From positions 558,001 through 622,000 of the forward strand of contig CAWCUU010000003.1 in NCBI GenBank assembly GCA_963798855.1: a DNA stretch of 64,000 nucleotides, written 5' to 3'. Both the position numbers and the translations under genes were made by a program. Shown in pieces: positions 8,346-15,833 of this stretch (its first letter is position 1; every line of letters starts with the position of its first letter). A model generated the notes under the pieces. It was not told the origin of the DNA, ran no database searches, and saw only the letters and a program-made list of their open reading frames with translations. The DNA is from CAWCUU01 sp963798855 (GTDB taxonomy: Bacteria; Gemmatimonadota; Gemmatimonadetes; Longimicrobiales; RSA9).

Positions 8346-10051
8346 GCGAGCCTCGCGAAGCGACGCCGATGGACCGCCGCGACTTCGTCGCCTACTTCTC
8401 CGCGCTCGGCCTGGGCGGGACGCTGCTGCCCGGCGTGCTGTGGGCGAGGCTGCAGCAGGAGCCGCAGGTGACACCGGAGATGATCGCGCAGGCGGAGCAC
8501 ATGGCGGGGCTCGAGTTCACGCCGGAGGAGCGAGAGAACATGGCGAAGGGGCTGACGCGCGAGCTGCGCGCGTACGAGGCCCTGCGCAAGGTGCCGCTCG
8601 AGAACGCGGTGACGCCGGCGATCCGCTTCGATCCGGTGCTCCCCGGCACGACGCTGCCGGCGGAGCGGACGGCGATGCGACCGAGCCGGCCGGAGGGGGT
8701 GAAGCGGCCCGCGAAGCTGGAGGATGTCGCGTTCTGGCCGGTGACGAAGCTGGCGGAGCTGATCCGCACGCGGCAGGTCACGTCGGAGGAGCTGACGCGC
8801 ATGTACCTCGACCGGCTGAAGCGCTTCGGCCCGAAGCTCGAGGCGGTGATCACGCTGACCGAGGAGCGCGCGCTCGAGCGGGCGAAAGCCGCCGACGAGA
8901 AGCTGCGCGGGGGCACGTACCTCGGTCCGCTGCACGGGATCCCGTGGGGCGCGAAGGACCTGCTCGCGGTGAAGGGCTATCCGACGACGTGGGGCGCGGA
9001 GCCGTACGAGCAGCAGGTGCTCGACTACGACGCGACGGTCGTGCAGCGACTCGACGCCGCCGGCGCCGTGCTGCTCGCCAAGCTCACGCTCGGCGCGCTC
9101 GCGCAGGGCGACGTCTGGTTCGGCGGAAAGACGCGCAACCCATGGAACCTCGAACAGGGCTCGAGCGGCTCCTCCGCGGGCCCGGCGGCCGCAACGGTCG
9201 CGGGGTTGGTGGGCTTCTCGATCGGGTCGGAGACGCTCGGCTCGATCGTGTCGCCGTCCACGCGCACCGGCGCGACGGGGCTGCGCCCGACCTTTGGCCG
9301 CGTGCCGCGCACCGGCGCGATGGCGCTCTCCTGGTCGATGGACAAGCTCGGCCCGATCTGCCGCTCCGTGGAGGACTGCGCGCTCGTGCTCGCCGTCATC
9401 AACGGCCCGGACGGCCAGGACCTGACCGTGCACGACGTTCCATTCAACTGGGACGCGACGGTTCGGCCCCAGGACCTTCGCGTCGGCTACCTGAAGGCCG
9501 CCTTCGAGGACGACCACCCGACGAAGTCGTTCGACGAGGCCGCGCTCGCCGCGGTCCGCTCGCTCGGCGTCGACGCGGTGCCCGTCGCGATGCCCGACGA
9601 CCTTCCCGTCCAGGCCGTGCGCGCGACGATCCTTTCGATGGAGGCCGCCGCCGCGTTCGATGAGCTCACCCGCAGCGGCCGCGACGCGCTGATGGAGGAG
9701 CGCAGCTCCTGGCCCGAGACGTTCCGCGAGGCCCGCTTCGTGCCCGCCGTCGAGTACATCAACGCGAACCGCGTCCGTACCCTGCTCATGGAGCAGACGC
9801 GGCAGGCGCTCGACGGCATCGACGTGCTGGTGACGCCGAGCTTCGGGGGCGACATCCTGGTCCGAACGAACCTGACCGGCCACCCGACCGTCGTCGTCCC
9901 CAGCGGCTTCAAGGACGACGGAACGCCGGTCAGCATCTCGTTCGTCGGCCAGCTGTGGGGCGAGGCGAAGGCGGCGGCGCTGGCGAAGGCGTACCAGGAC
10001 GCGACGGGGTTTCACCAGAAGACGCCGCCGAACTTCGGAGTGGCGAGCTAG
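8342..10051 (+). CDS. Amidase-signature family amidohydrolase, exported
   Basis: Hydrolyses an amide bond using the Ser-cisSer-Lys triad. 569 residues from the ATG at 8342, which overlaps the upstream stop. The N-terminus MDRRDFVAYFSALGLGGTLLPG has a twin-arginine-like pattern (DRRDF) and hydrophobic core, so export is likely. Catalytic residues: Lys205 in PWGAKDLL, cis-Ser278 in SGSSAG, and nucleophile Ser301 in SETLGSI. Residues 40-125 form an N-terminal extension not found in GatA. GatA identity is rejected because of the export signal and the lack of gatB/gatC neighbours. Substrate unknown; exported amidases of this kind with a propeller partner are plausible peptide-amide or amide-xenobiotic hydrolases. 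Confidence 0.88.
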   Translation: MSEPREATPMDRRDFVAYFSALGLGGTLLPGVLWARLQQEPQVTPEMIAQAEHMAGLEFTPEERENMAKGLTRELRAYEALRKVPLENAVTPAIRFDPVLPGTTLPAERTAMRPSRPEGVKRPAKLEDVAFWPVTKLAELIRTRQVTSEELTRMYLDRLKRFGPKLEAVITLTEERALERAKAADEKLRGGTYLGPLHGIPWGAKDLLAVKGYPTTWGAEPYEQQVLDYDATVVQRLDAAGAVLLAKLTLGALAQGDVWFGGKTRNPWNLEQGSSGSSAGPAAATVAGLVGFSIGSETLGSIVSPSTRTGATGLRPTFGRVPRTGAMALSWSMDKLGPICRSVEDCALVLAVINGPDGQDLTVHDVPFNWDATVRPQDLRVGYLKAAFEDDHPTKSFDEAALAAVRSLGVDAVPVAMPDDLPVQAVRATILSMEAAAAFDELTRSGRDALMEERSSWPETFREARFVPAVEYINANRVRTLLMEQTRQALDGIDVLVTPSFGGDILVRTNLTGHPTVVVPSGFKDDGTPVSISFVGQLWGEAKAAALAKAYQDATGFHQKTPPNFGVAS

Positions 10052-10142
10052 CGAGTGTGAAAGTGCCGCAGAAGCCGGTCGTGCCCCCGACACGACGCGG
10101 GCACCATACGTGAGATGCCTCCAGTAGGCTCGGCTCCGTCTC

Positions 10143-11124
10143 TCCCCAGAGCGTGTACCGCACCCGCTCTACGGGGCGGCCGACATCCGCGCCTCGACCC
10201 ATCACCGCAACGAGGCCGTTCGCCACGACGCGCTGGCGCGCCTCGGCCGCGCCCGCGACGCCCTCGCCGCGATCCACGACGCCCTGCCGCTCACGATCCT
10301 CGACGAGCTCGGCCTCCGCGTCCGCAAGCGCATCGAGCAATACGAAAAGGGCCTGGAACACCGGCGACGAGGCCGCCGCCGACCGGTTCCTGACCGAGGA
10401 CGTCGAGCCCGTGCTCGAACGGATGACCGCCGGGCGCGCCGACCTCGTCTCGATCCTCGAAGCCTATCAGGCGCCGGACGAGGAGGGCGCCGTGCTTCGC
10501 GCGGACGCCTACGAGGCCAGCCGCCGCGCCATCAATCGTGCCGTCTCGGACGTGCTCATCGCCGAGGAGGCCGAGACGCAACGCCTCTTCCCGCACTATA
10601 TCGAGCTGACCCGGACCGACGGCGTCGAGCACACGATGTACATCGGCCCGAGCATCGCGCCCGACCGACCGTTCGACCTCGCCTACGTCGAGAACCTCCG
10701 GCTGCGCCAGCTCATCGCGGCCTGCGCGGTCGCGCGGGAGGTGCGCCGCCTCGGCGAGACGCTGCCCATGCCGCTCGCGATCGCCCAGCTCGTCGTCGTC
10801 CAGCACGCTCCGGTCACGCTCCGCTTCCGCGCCGACGAGAAGCGCTTCGACGTGGACAGCCCTTCGGGCGTCCGCTTCGAGCTGTTGAAGAAGCGCCTCG
10901 ACAAGGTCTGCGTCAAAGGCACCGAGGAGAGGATCACTCAGCCCGACCAGATCGCGGTGGTCTACTCGACCGAAACCGAGGAGGCCGAGTACCGCCGCTA
11001 TGCCGAGTACCTCGCGGTGAAGGGGCACATCGAGCCGGAGCCGGAGAGGCTGGAGGTGGAGGATCTGCCCAATGCGGCGGGACTGGAGGTGCTGCGGCTC
11101 ACGGTGGGGTCTCTCTTCTCATGA
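10143..11124 (+). pseudogene. C-terminal remnant of a GAF-domain protein, frameshifted
   Basis: Two adjacent frames together read as the C-terminal third of a roughly 800-residue GAF-containing protein family that I know from Bacteroidota and relatives. The first part (about 10143-10350; HPLYGAADIRAST, then ALPLTILDELGLRVRKRIE) lies in one frame. The second (about 10360-11124; TGDEAAADRFL, LFPHYIELTRTDGVEHTMYIG, ERITQPDQIAVVYS, GLEVLRLTVGS) lies in the next frame, as after a single inserted base near 10351-10363. No N-terminal half or start codon is found upstream. It is therefore truncated and frameshifted. The homology is from memory of the family; the frame switch is seen directly. Confidence 0.7.
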
Positions 11125-11478
11125 GCGGGGATCGCGCCGGAGTGCCTCGGTCGTTACCGTCCGGGGCGCTGGAAGAGGGCGAGCGGTTCTGGCTCGACCA
11201 CCAGGACGACCTTGAGAGCTCATTCTCGTTCATGATGCCCTCCTTCTTCGCGCCGGGATGGATCTCCGCACGGGGGCGCGAGGTTCGGGCTACAGGTGTT
11301 CGCGGCGCCGCCGCGGGTCGCAAGGGTGCCAGGCGGGGGGGTGCAGGATGGGTCAATACTCGGAAGCCGCGGGGCGGGGCAAGCTTCCGAGCTCCAAGCC
11401 GCAATGTCAGACTGACCGCCTCATTAGGTCACCGTGCGGCATCCACGGTTGAGCGAAGCACGTGAACGTTCGGCAACG
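11125..11478. other. Gene-poor spacer in accessory island
   Basis: About 350 bp without a convincing gene. Open frames exist on both strands but lack recognisable domains. One minus-strand frame starting at 11233 has a good AAGGAGG six bases upstream, but its 44 codons give a low-complexity Ser/Arg-rich product running back over the end of the GAF remnant. Confidence 0.4.
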
Positions 11479-11600
11479 GCCTGACGCCAGTGGGTAAGCT
11501 GCGCGCCTCTCCGCGCGCGATGCGCATGGGTCAATCCTTGCCCATCATAGCGTGTCCCGCCGGACCGGCGTGCGCGACAGCTTCACCCACCTGTTAGGCC
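11479..11600 (-). other. Putative integron attC recombination site (imperfect)
   Basis: On the minus strand this 122-bp stretch begins with GCCTAAC (11594-11600, R''-like) and ends with GTCAGGC (11479-11485, R'-like with GTT changed to GTC). The two ends pair as an imperfect palindrome: AGGTGGGTGAAGCTGTCGCG at the 5' side against GCGCAGCTTACCCACTGGCG at the 3' side. The TAA stop of the antitoxin gene lies inside GCCTAAC, the hallmark arrangement of integron gene cassettes. Length is within the usual 57-141 bp. The altered R' suggests the site may no longer be active. Confidence 0.5.
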
Positions 11601-11848
11601 GAACGCCTTCCGCGTTTCACACGGCCGGCACGCTTGGCGATCACCGCAAGTTCTCGGAGTGCCTCGTTGACCGCTTCCGAGGTTGGAAACAGTTCGCGGA
11701 GCTCAGGGTCGAGAACGACAACATTCGTCCCCTTGGCGTATCTTACGGCCGTGGCTCCGCGGACGGCCTTCGAGAAATCGTACTCGGGCTGGAGCGTATC
11801 GCGGTCCGGGTCCGGTCTCCCCTTACTCTTTGCCTTCTTCGTAGTCAT
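11594..11848 (-). CDS. Putative BrnA-like antitoxin of a BrnT pair
   Basis: 84 residues from the ATG at 11848. Lys/Arg-rich N-tip, then EYDFSKAVRG, GTNVVVLDPELRELFP and SEAVNEALRELAVIAKR, a pattern I know from small proteins encoded beside BrnT toxins. It overlaps the end of the toxin gene by 26 bp, so production of the two is coupled. It should bind and neutralise the toxin and repress the shared promoter. The gene ends inside an attC-like site, suggesting the pair arrived as a gene cassette. The family assignment relies on these motifs and on the neighbour. Confidence 0.65.
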   Translation of the reverse strand: MTTKKAKSKGRPDPDRDTLQPEYDFSKAVRGATAVRYAKGTNVVVLDPELRELFPTSEAVNEALRELAVIAKRAGRVKRGRRSA

Positions 11849-12107
11849 GGCGTTCACGCCGAGTGGCTTCGCGTGCGCTGACAATGCGTGTTCGCGGCGG
11901 TCGCTCCGCGTAGGCGACGACGAGAAGCCAATGCGTCGTCGACGTCCCGAGAACGAGGAAGCGCTCCTCCTCCGCGGAGTGTGCCGGGTCCGGCATGTTG
12001 AGCGAGAGCGGGTCGGCGAAGGCGGTGACAGCCTCTTCGAACGATACGCCGTGCTTCTTCAGGTTGCCTTCGGCCTTCGCGTAGTCCCACTCGAACTCGT
12101 AGCTCAC
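11823..12107 (-). CDS. brnT: BrnT family ribonuclease toxin
   Basis: 94 residues, GTG start at 12107 with TTGGTGAT upstream. Classic BrnT (DUF497) layout: FEWDYAKAEGNLKKHGVSFEEA at residues 5-26, then ADPLSLNMPDPAH, ERFLVLGTS, LLVVAYAE and IVSAREATRRERHDYEE. BrnT is an RNase that arrests growth by cutting mRNA; the family's key basic and acidic positions are present, so it looks intact. Toxin precedes antitoxin, the usual BrnTA order. The pair sits in a decayed island, consistent with stabilising or cassette-borne cargo. Confidence 0.85.
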   Translation of the reverse strand: MSYEFEWDYAKAEGNLKKHGVSFEEAVTAFADPLSLNMPDPAHSAEEERFLVLGTSTTHWLLVVAYAERPPRTRIVSAREATRRERHDYEEGKE

Positions 12108-12347
12108 ATCACCAATCTACCGGCTTGACCGAGATCGGACAAAGCGTGTGCCAGGGTGCGAGATGGGTACCGGGCTGTCGCTGGGAGTGCCAGCCCCGGG
12201 GCCGCCCATGAGACAGCGCCTGCCGTTGGCGCGCGCAGGCCGGCGGTCGCTGGCAGGCCTGGCTCGGCGCCAGCAATCGCCAGCGAGCCTGAGTCGAATG
12301 GCGCTCGTGCGTCCTTCACGAGTCTTCCTGACCTTGACGCCTCCAGG

Positions 12348-12680
12348 TTGAAGCTCACCGACGCCCAGGTGCAGGCGCTGGAGCGCTTCGATCCGGAGTT
12401 CCGCGACCGGCACATCGAAGCGCACTTCCCCGGCGATCTCGTCGCGGTTGATACCTTTTTCGTGGGGACTCTGAAGGGTGTAGGGAAAGTCTACCTCCAG
12501 GCGGTGCTCGACTGCTTCAGCCGCTACGCGTGGGGCCGGCTGTACACCAGCAAACTGCCACTGACCGCGGTGCAGGTGTTGAACAATGACGTGCTGCCGT
12601 TCTTCGACGAACAGGACGTCCGCATCGCGGCCGAGGAATGGACGGCCGCACGCCCTATCAGGTGTTCAGGGCCGGTCTAA
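12348..12680 (+). pseudogene. IS481-type transposase fragment (rve integrase core)
   Basis: About 100 codons matching the middle of an IS481-family transposase: LTDAQVQALERF, HFPGDLVAVDTFFVGTLKG, GKVYLQAVLDCFSRYAWGRL, VLNNDVLPFF. The first DDE aspartate (AVDTFF) is present, but the reading breaks off before the second (the usual TDNG motif) at about 12640, and no start or helix-turn-helix lies upstream. It is a dead internal fragment. Its 3' side abuts the MITE-like element beginning near 12678. No second IS481 end was found. Confidence 0.75.
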
Positions 12681-12955
12681 CAGGTCGCTGAAGAATGGAA
12701 GCGAGCCGCGTTGCGAGCGCCACGGGGCCGGACGCGAGGCGGCGCGACGACGCAATGCCAGGGCGCATCTCGGAGGAGCGGCCACGACGCAGACGGCCCC
12801 GTGCCGCCACAACCCGAAGGGAGCAGGGGGGTTGCGGCCTCACTCATCGTTGCTCGTCGTCGCCATAGCGCTGCTATGACTCCTCCTCGCGCCTTGATTG
12901 AGGCTCCGCAAGCCCCCTGCTCGCGGCCGCACTCCCATTTTTCAGCGACCTGCTA
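12678..12955. mobile_element. MITE-like element with 33-bp terminal inverted repeats
   Basis: A 278-bp non-coding block bounded by imperfect inverted repeats: left TAACAGGTCGCTGAAGAATG (from 12678), right the complement of TAGCAGGTCGCTGAAAAATG (ending 12955). The pairing continues about 13 bp further inward with mismatches. No transposase is inside. The element lies across the 3' end of a small membrane-protein gene and follows the IS481 fragment. The flanking TCTAAC/GTTAGA sequence also resembles integron core sites, so an oversized attC-like structure is an alternative reading. An 82-bp related left end occurs at 15578. Confidence 0.65.
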
Positions 12956-13122
12956 AAGGAGGCGAAGAAGGCGGCCAAGAGCAGGCCGCCGAAGCAGCAG
13001 ACGAAGGCAGCGTAGCGCAGCTGCGGTGAGGGCGCCGCTGTCAGGCGAATACCATCATTGTACAGTCTGAGCAACGTGAGGAGCGCAGCGACGAACAGCG
13101 CGAAGGCCCACGTCAGCTTCAC
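12874..13122 (-). CDS. Small membrane protein, C-terminus replaced by the MITE-like element
   Basis: 82 codons from a GTG at 13122. Residues 1-20 (KLTWAFALFVAALLTLL) and 37-56 (YAAFVCCFGGLLLAAFFASF) are two membrane segments. From about residue 57 the frame reads through the right inverted repeat of the inserted element (SRSLKNGSAAASRG), so the native C-terminus is lost. The start is 6 bp after the TAA that closes the neighbouring HEXXH gene. Function unknown; likely non-functional or a chance fusion. Confidence 0.5.
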   Translation of the reverse strand: MKLTWAFALFVAALLTLLRLYNDGIRLTAAPSPQLRYAAFVCCFGGLLLAAFFASFSRSLKNGSAAASRGLAEPQSRREEES

Positions 13123-13128
13123 ACAATG

Positions 13129-13520
13129 TTAGAATACGCGCCCGTCTTCGTCCAAGGCCTCAATCGCGGCTTTCAAGTCTAATTTCAGGCCGCGCCGGTT
13201 GAGAGCCCACCGATTTGAGCCGCTACGCAGATGTCTTCGATCCGGCGCCGCCGAACGCCGCGGTAGGGGATCCCCTGCGCCGCAATTCGCGCGTGCATTG
13301 CTTCGTGAACGATCACGGCTGCTATGGTAGTTGACGGTCTCTGTCGGATGAAGTCAGCACCGAGGACGATCGTCTGGGACATCGGCCAAAACTCACCATC
13401 GTAGCCAGATCGGACCAGAATGGCAGCGATATCCTTAGTCATCCTGGAGTATGCCTGCGGACGATAAGTCTGGATCAGGCCGCACGCATCGACGATTCGC
13501 TCCACCTCATCCTCTGACAT
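13129..13520 (-). pseudogene. Small HEXXH metallopeptidase-like protein, frameshifted near its end
   Basis: From the ATG at 13520: residues 1-105 read as a plausible protein with the zinc-peptidase motif HEAMH at 72-76 in AAVIVHEAMHARIAAQG. The first frame stops at 13185 (IGGLSTGAA). The adjacent frame, picked up around ATCTGCGTAGCGGCTCAAAT, continues with NRWALNRRGLKLDLKAAIEA and ends at 13129 inside TTCTAAC. This looks like a one-base deletion or two-base insertion close to the C-terminus. An upstream GTG at 13574 is also possible. The family is unnamed to me; immunity-type HEXXH proteins of this size are common in accessory regions. Confidence 0.5.
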
Positions 13521-13529
13521 CGATCGGCC

Positions 13530-13905
13530 GAGATCCAAGAGACGGATGGGGACGTCTCGACTTGAGCGATGCACCTGAGCTGTGCCGGGCTGAGCCTATC
13601 ATGTCCCTTCTTGACTTCGGCAAACTTGAAACTGCCATCATCCTTGTAAAGGAAGAGATCAGGCTCGCCCTTGCCTAGCCTAGAACGTCCGTCGTCTCGC
13701 CTCGCGGCCCGGAGAAACCTTTCCACCCGAACTCTTCGTAATACCACCGAAGTGCGAATGTTTCTCCGAAGTGATAGCTCGGCTGATTTCCGACCATGGG
13801 ATGCAGTTCGAGGAAGGTCGGGACGATGGACTTGTCCCCTCGGCGCCAAGCGTCGAGCTGCTCCCTCCTGTATCGCAGTACGATCTCCTTCAACTCTTTC
13901 GTCAC
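13530..13905 (-). pseudogene. VRR-NUC nuclease domain gene, frameshifted
   Basis: The first part from a GTG at 13905 reads MTKELKEIVLRYRREQLDAW through EEFGWKGFSG and stops at 13675. The neighbouring frame then gives RLGKGEPDLFLYKDDG, FKFAEVKKGHDRLSPAQLRC and IAQVE, the core of the VRR-NUC fold (G-x-PDL ... EVK ... drls..Q), with Asp, Glu and Lys of the PD-(D/E)XK active site. A small indel near 13685-13700 therefore splits one gene. VRR-NUC nucleases occur in repair and mobile-element contexts. The start lies 11 bp after a GTTAGAC core, as in gene cassettes. Confidence 0.6.
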
Positions 13906-13915
13906 GTTGGAATCC

Positions 13916-14034
13916 GTCTAACGACTTTGGGTTCAACTGCGGGACCAACATGCCGGGCGGCGGTTGCGAGTGACGTGACGAATAGCCGCCCGACCCTGCC
14001 GCCTACGCCGTCAGGTTCAAAAGCCTTGTGAGGG
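13916..14034 (-). other. Putative integron attC recombination site (imperfect)
   Basis: On the minus strand a 119-bp stretch begins with CCCTCACAAGGCTTTTGAAC (R''/L''-like, R'' altered from the RYYYAAC consensus) and ends with CAGTTGAACCCAAAG then TCGTTAGAC (L'/R'-like; GTTAGAC at 13916-13922). The two ends pair imperfectly, for example CTTTTGAACCTGACGG with CCGCAGTTGAACCCAAAG. It lies between the stop of the 74-residue gene at 14056 and the VRR-NUC start at 13905, exactly where an attC would separate two cassettes. Confidence 0.5.
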
Positions 14035-14055
14035 TGCTGGCGCAGGCGCTCCGGG

Positions 14056-14280
14056 CTAGTCGGCGACGCCTCGGACAAGCATGCACGCCATTTCGTCGGA
14101 GTGGCGACGGAGTGCCTTCTCGGCCTGGTCGCGTACATCGGCGAGCTGGGTGCCGTACGGAACCGCGAGATTGATACGGTGCTCGCCGCCTTGCCAGACC
14201 AGAACGACTACAGACCTCCGCTTCTCGAGGTCATGAATAAGGCGCACGACCGTTGCGGTTTGCTCCTGATCTTCGGACAT
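14056..14280 (-). CDS. Small protein of unknown function (74 aa)
   Basis: No family recognised. 74 residues, acidic start (MSEDQEQTATVV), mixed beta-like middle (RRSVVVLVWQGGEHRINLAVPYG) and an amphipathic helix (TQLADVRDQAEKALRRHSDE). No membrane segment or signal. It starts 28 bp after the stop of the YdeI-like gene; CCTTAGGC just upstream resembles a degenerate integron core. The amino acid composition is protein-like, but the gene is short. Confidence 0.5.
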   Translation of the reverse strand: MSEDQEQTATVVRLIHDLEKRRSVVVLVWQGGEHRINLAVPYGTQLADVRDQAEKALRRHSDEMACMLVRGVAD

Positions 14281-14308
14281 GGGCTGGGTTTCTCCGCCTA
14301 AGGGGTCG

Positions 14309-14872
14309 CTAGCGCCTCTCCAGGAACCCTCTGCCTTCGAATATCGCCGGCATCGACTTTTCGATTCGTGCTACCCGCGTCTCCGACCGCTTGGCCGTGG
14401 CAAAGTGATAGAGGTAGCTCCTCTGCCGTCCCGGCGTCAGCGCGTCGAAGGCGCGCTTGAAACGCGGGTCCATTCGGAACCGCTCCGTCAGCTCCTCGGG
14501 AACCGGAAAATCCGAGGTCTTCTTCCGCTCCATCCGCAGCCCAGCCTTCTCGACTGCGAGGGCCTCGCGCACGTAGGCCTTGATGGTCGCCGCCTTCGCC
14601 GTGATGTCCTTCGCGCCAGTGAACTTCATCACCCGCCCGGCGTGTACCTGACCGAGCTGCACCAGCACCTTCTCGGGGTCCTTCAGCAGGGCGCCTTGAA
14701 AGAAGCCCAGCCCGAAGTACTCCTTGAAGCCCTGCATGATGACGATGTTCTTCCCATCCACCGTGTAGGTGGGCTTACCCCACTTGCACTCCTCCTTCAT
14801 CGCAAAGCCGGCGAGCACGCGCCGCATCTCAGCGATCTCCGCTTCCCACCGCTCTCGATATGCCATCTCCAT
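14309..14872 (-). CDS. YdeI/OmdA family protein (DUF1801-like domain)
   Basis: 187 residues from the ATG at 14872, preceded by GAGGTG five bases upstream; the open frame to 14947 has no protein-like character. The N-terminal domain carries EECKWGKPTYTVDGKNIVIM and FKEYFGLGFFQGALLKDPE, typical of the YdeI/DUF1801 fold. The C-terminal half carries VPEELTERFRMDPRFKRAFD and LTPGRQRSYLYHFATAKRSETR, the OmdA segment. These proteins are small and soluble; family members have been linked to peptide resistance and iron-related functions, but the biochemical role is unsettled. It lies in the minus-strand series of accessory genes. Confidence 0.8.
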   Translation of the reverse strand: MEMAYRERWEAEIAEMRRVLAGFAMKEECKWGKPTYTVDGKNIVIMQGFKEYFGLGFFQGALLKDPEKVLVQLGQVHAGRVMKFTGAKDITAKAATIKAYVREALAVEKAGLRMERKKTSDFPVPEELTERFRMDPRFKRAFDALTPGRQRSYLYHFATAKRSETRVARIEKSMPAIFEGRGFLERR

Positions 14873-15013
14873 TCCAGCACCTCTTCCCGTAGCTTGGGCG
14901 GCTTCATCGCCCTCGCGCTTCCCATGGCCATGTCCGCATCGTGGCACACCGAGACCCGTCGTCGATCGTGATCGGACGCGACTGGCGCAGCATACCCGCG
15001 CGTCTGCTTCACC

Positions 15014-15526
15014 TCATGCTTGGACCACAGTCGGAATGGATGATGGTCCAATGACGGCTTCGGGCGGCGGCAGCTTCGAAGTATCCAGGTACAAGAGCTC
15101 CACGAGCGAACCGATCTCCGGGAATGCGACATAACAGAAATCGAAGACGTCTCCCGTGAAGCCTTCCTGGATTATCTCCCTGCCTTGCCGTCGCAACTCA
15201 GCCTTCGCCTCGCGCACCGCATCGAGGCTCGGATACCCCAGGCATGTGTGGTTGAATGCCGCACCGTGCTTTTCGAGGTATTCATCGTAAATGCTTTGGC
15301 CCGTATGGGGCGTAATCAGCTCGAAGGTGCCGCCGCCGACAGTGGTCATAGCCGCCCGGAATGTGAAGAGGCTCGGTTGTCCGCGGACCATGCAATGAGC
15401 GGGAGCGATCGTCCAGACGTTCCATGGACCGATACCCAGGGCATCAGAGAGACGCCGCGCTGTCGCCTCCAGATCACGAACGAGGAAACCAGTGTGGTGA
15501 AGAGCCGCTGCAGCCGGTATGGCCAT
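15014..15526 (-). CDS. VOC (glyoxalase/dioxygenase-fold) protein
   Basis: 170 residues, ATG at 15526 with GGGGAGAT eight bases upstream. One VOC module: HHTGFLVRDLEATARRLSDALG at the start (His as likely first metal ligand), then TFELITPHTGQ (Glu ligand), AFNHTCLGYPSLDAVREAKA and GSLVELLYLDTS (Glu ligand). The His-Glu-His-Glu pattern suggests a metal-binding enzyme of the methylmalonyl-CoA-epimerase/lactoylglutathione-lyase type. VOC proteins are frequent cargo of accessory regions and resistance islands. Substrate unknown. Confidence 0.8.
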   Translation of the reverse strand: MAIPAAAALHHTGFLVRDLEATARRLSDALGIGPWNVWTIAPAHCMVRGQPSLFTFRAAMTTVGGGTFELITPHTGQSIYDEYLEKHGAAFNHTCLGYPSLDAVREAKAELRRQGREIIQEGFTGDVFDFCYVAFPEIGSLVELLYLDTSKLPPPEAVIGPSSIPTVVQA

Positions 15527-15577
15527 GATTATCTCCCCGAAGGATCATTGTTACAGCACACGCGCTCATCAGCGCGG

Positions 15578-15659
15578 TCTAGAAGGCCGTTGAAGAACTG
15601 GAGCGAGCCGCGTTGCGGGCGCCACGGGGCCAGATCCGAGGCGGCGCCACGACGCGATG
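15578..15659 (+). repeat. Second, partial copy of the MITE-like element left end
   Basis: 82 bp aligned to the left end of the element at 12676-12757 with about a dozen mismatches; shared runs include GAGCGAGCCGCGTTGCG and GCGCCACGGGGCC. No right inverted repeat follows, and similarity ends around 15660, so it is a truncated or strongly diverged copy. The following stretch to 15833 has no recognisable gene. Confidence 0.6.
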
Positions 15660-15833
15660 TGATGGATGCGCGGCCGTCGCAGCGGACGCAAGAATGGTCA
15701 ACTTGCCGAACGGCCGCGGCGCGGCACACGCTTCCAGCCTGCTTCCGCGGGACGTACGCTTGCCGCGCTATGAGGTGAGCCCCGTGTCGTAGCAAGAGCG
15801 CCCGCCCCCCACTCGTGCGAAGCACGGTGCCCC

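Noticed and set aside
8342..10051. GatA subunit of Asp/Glu-tRNA amidotransferase
   Set aside because: It has an export signal, an N-terminal extension, and no GatB/GatC genes, so a secreted amidase is more likely.
11099..11233. Small minus-strand gene with a good AAGGAGG site
   Set aside because: The product is 44 residues of low-complexity Ser/Arg sequence running over the end of the GAF remnant; no homologue is recalled and no partner gene is present.
13123..13134. A third attC start at TTCTAAC
   Set aside because: The next gene begins six bases later, leaving no room for a folded site; only the core-like heptamer is present.
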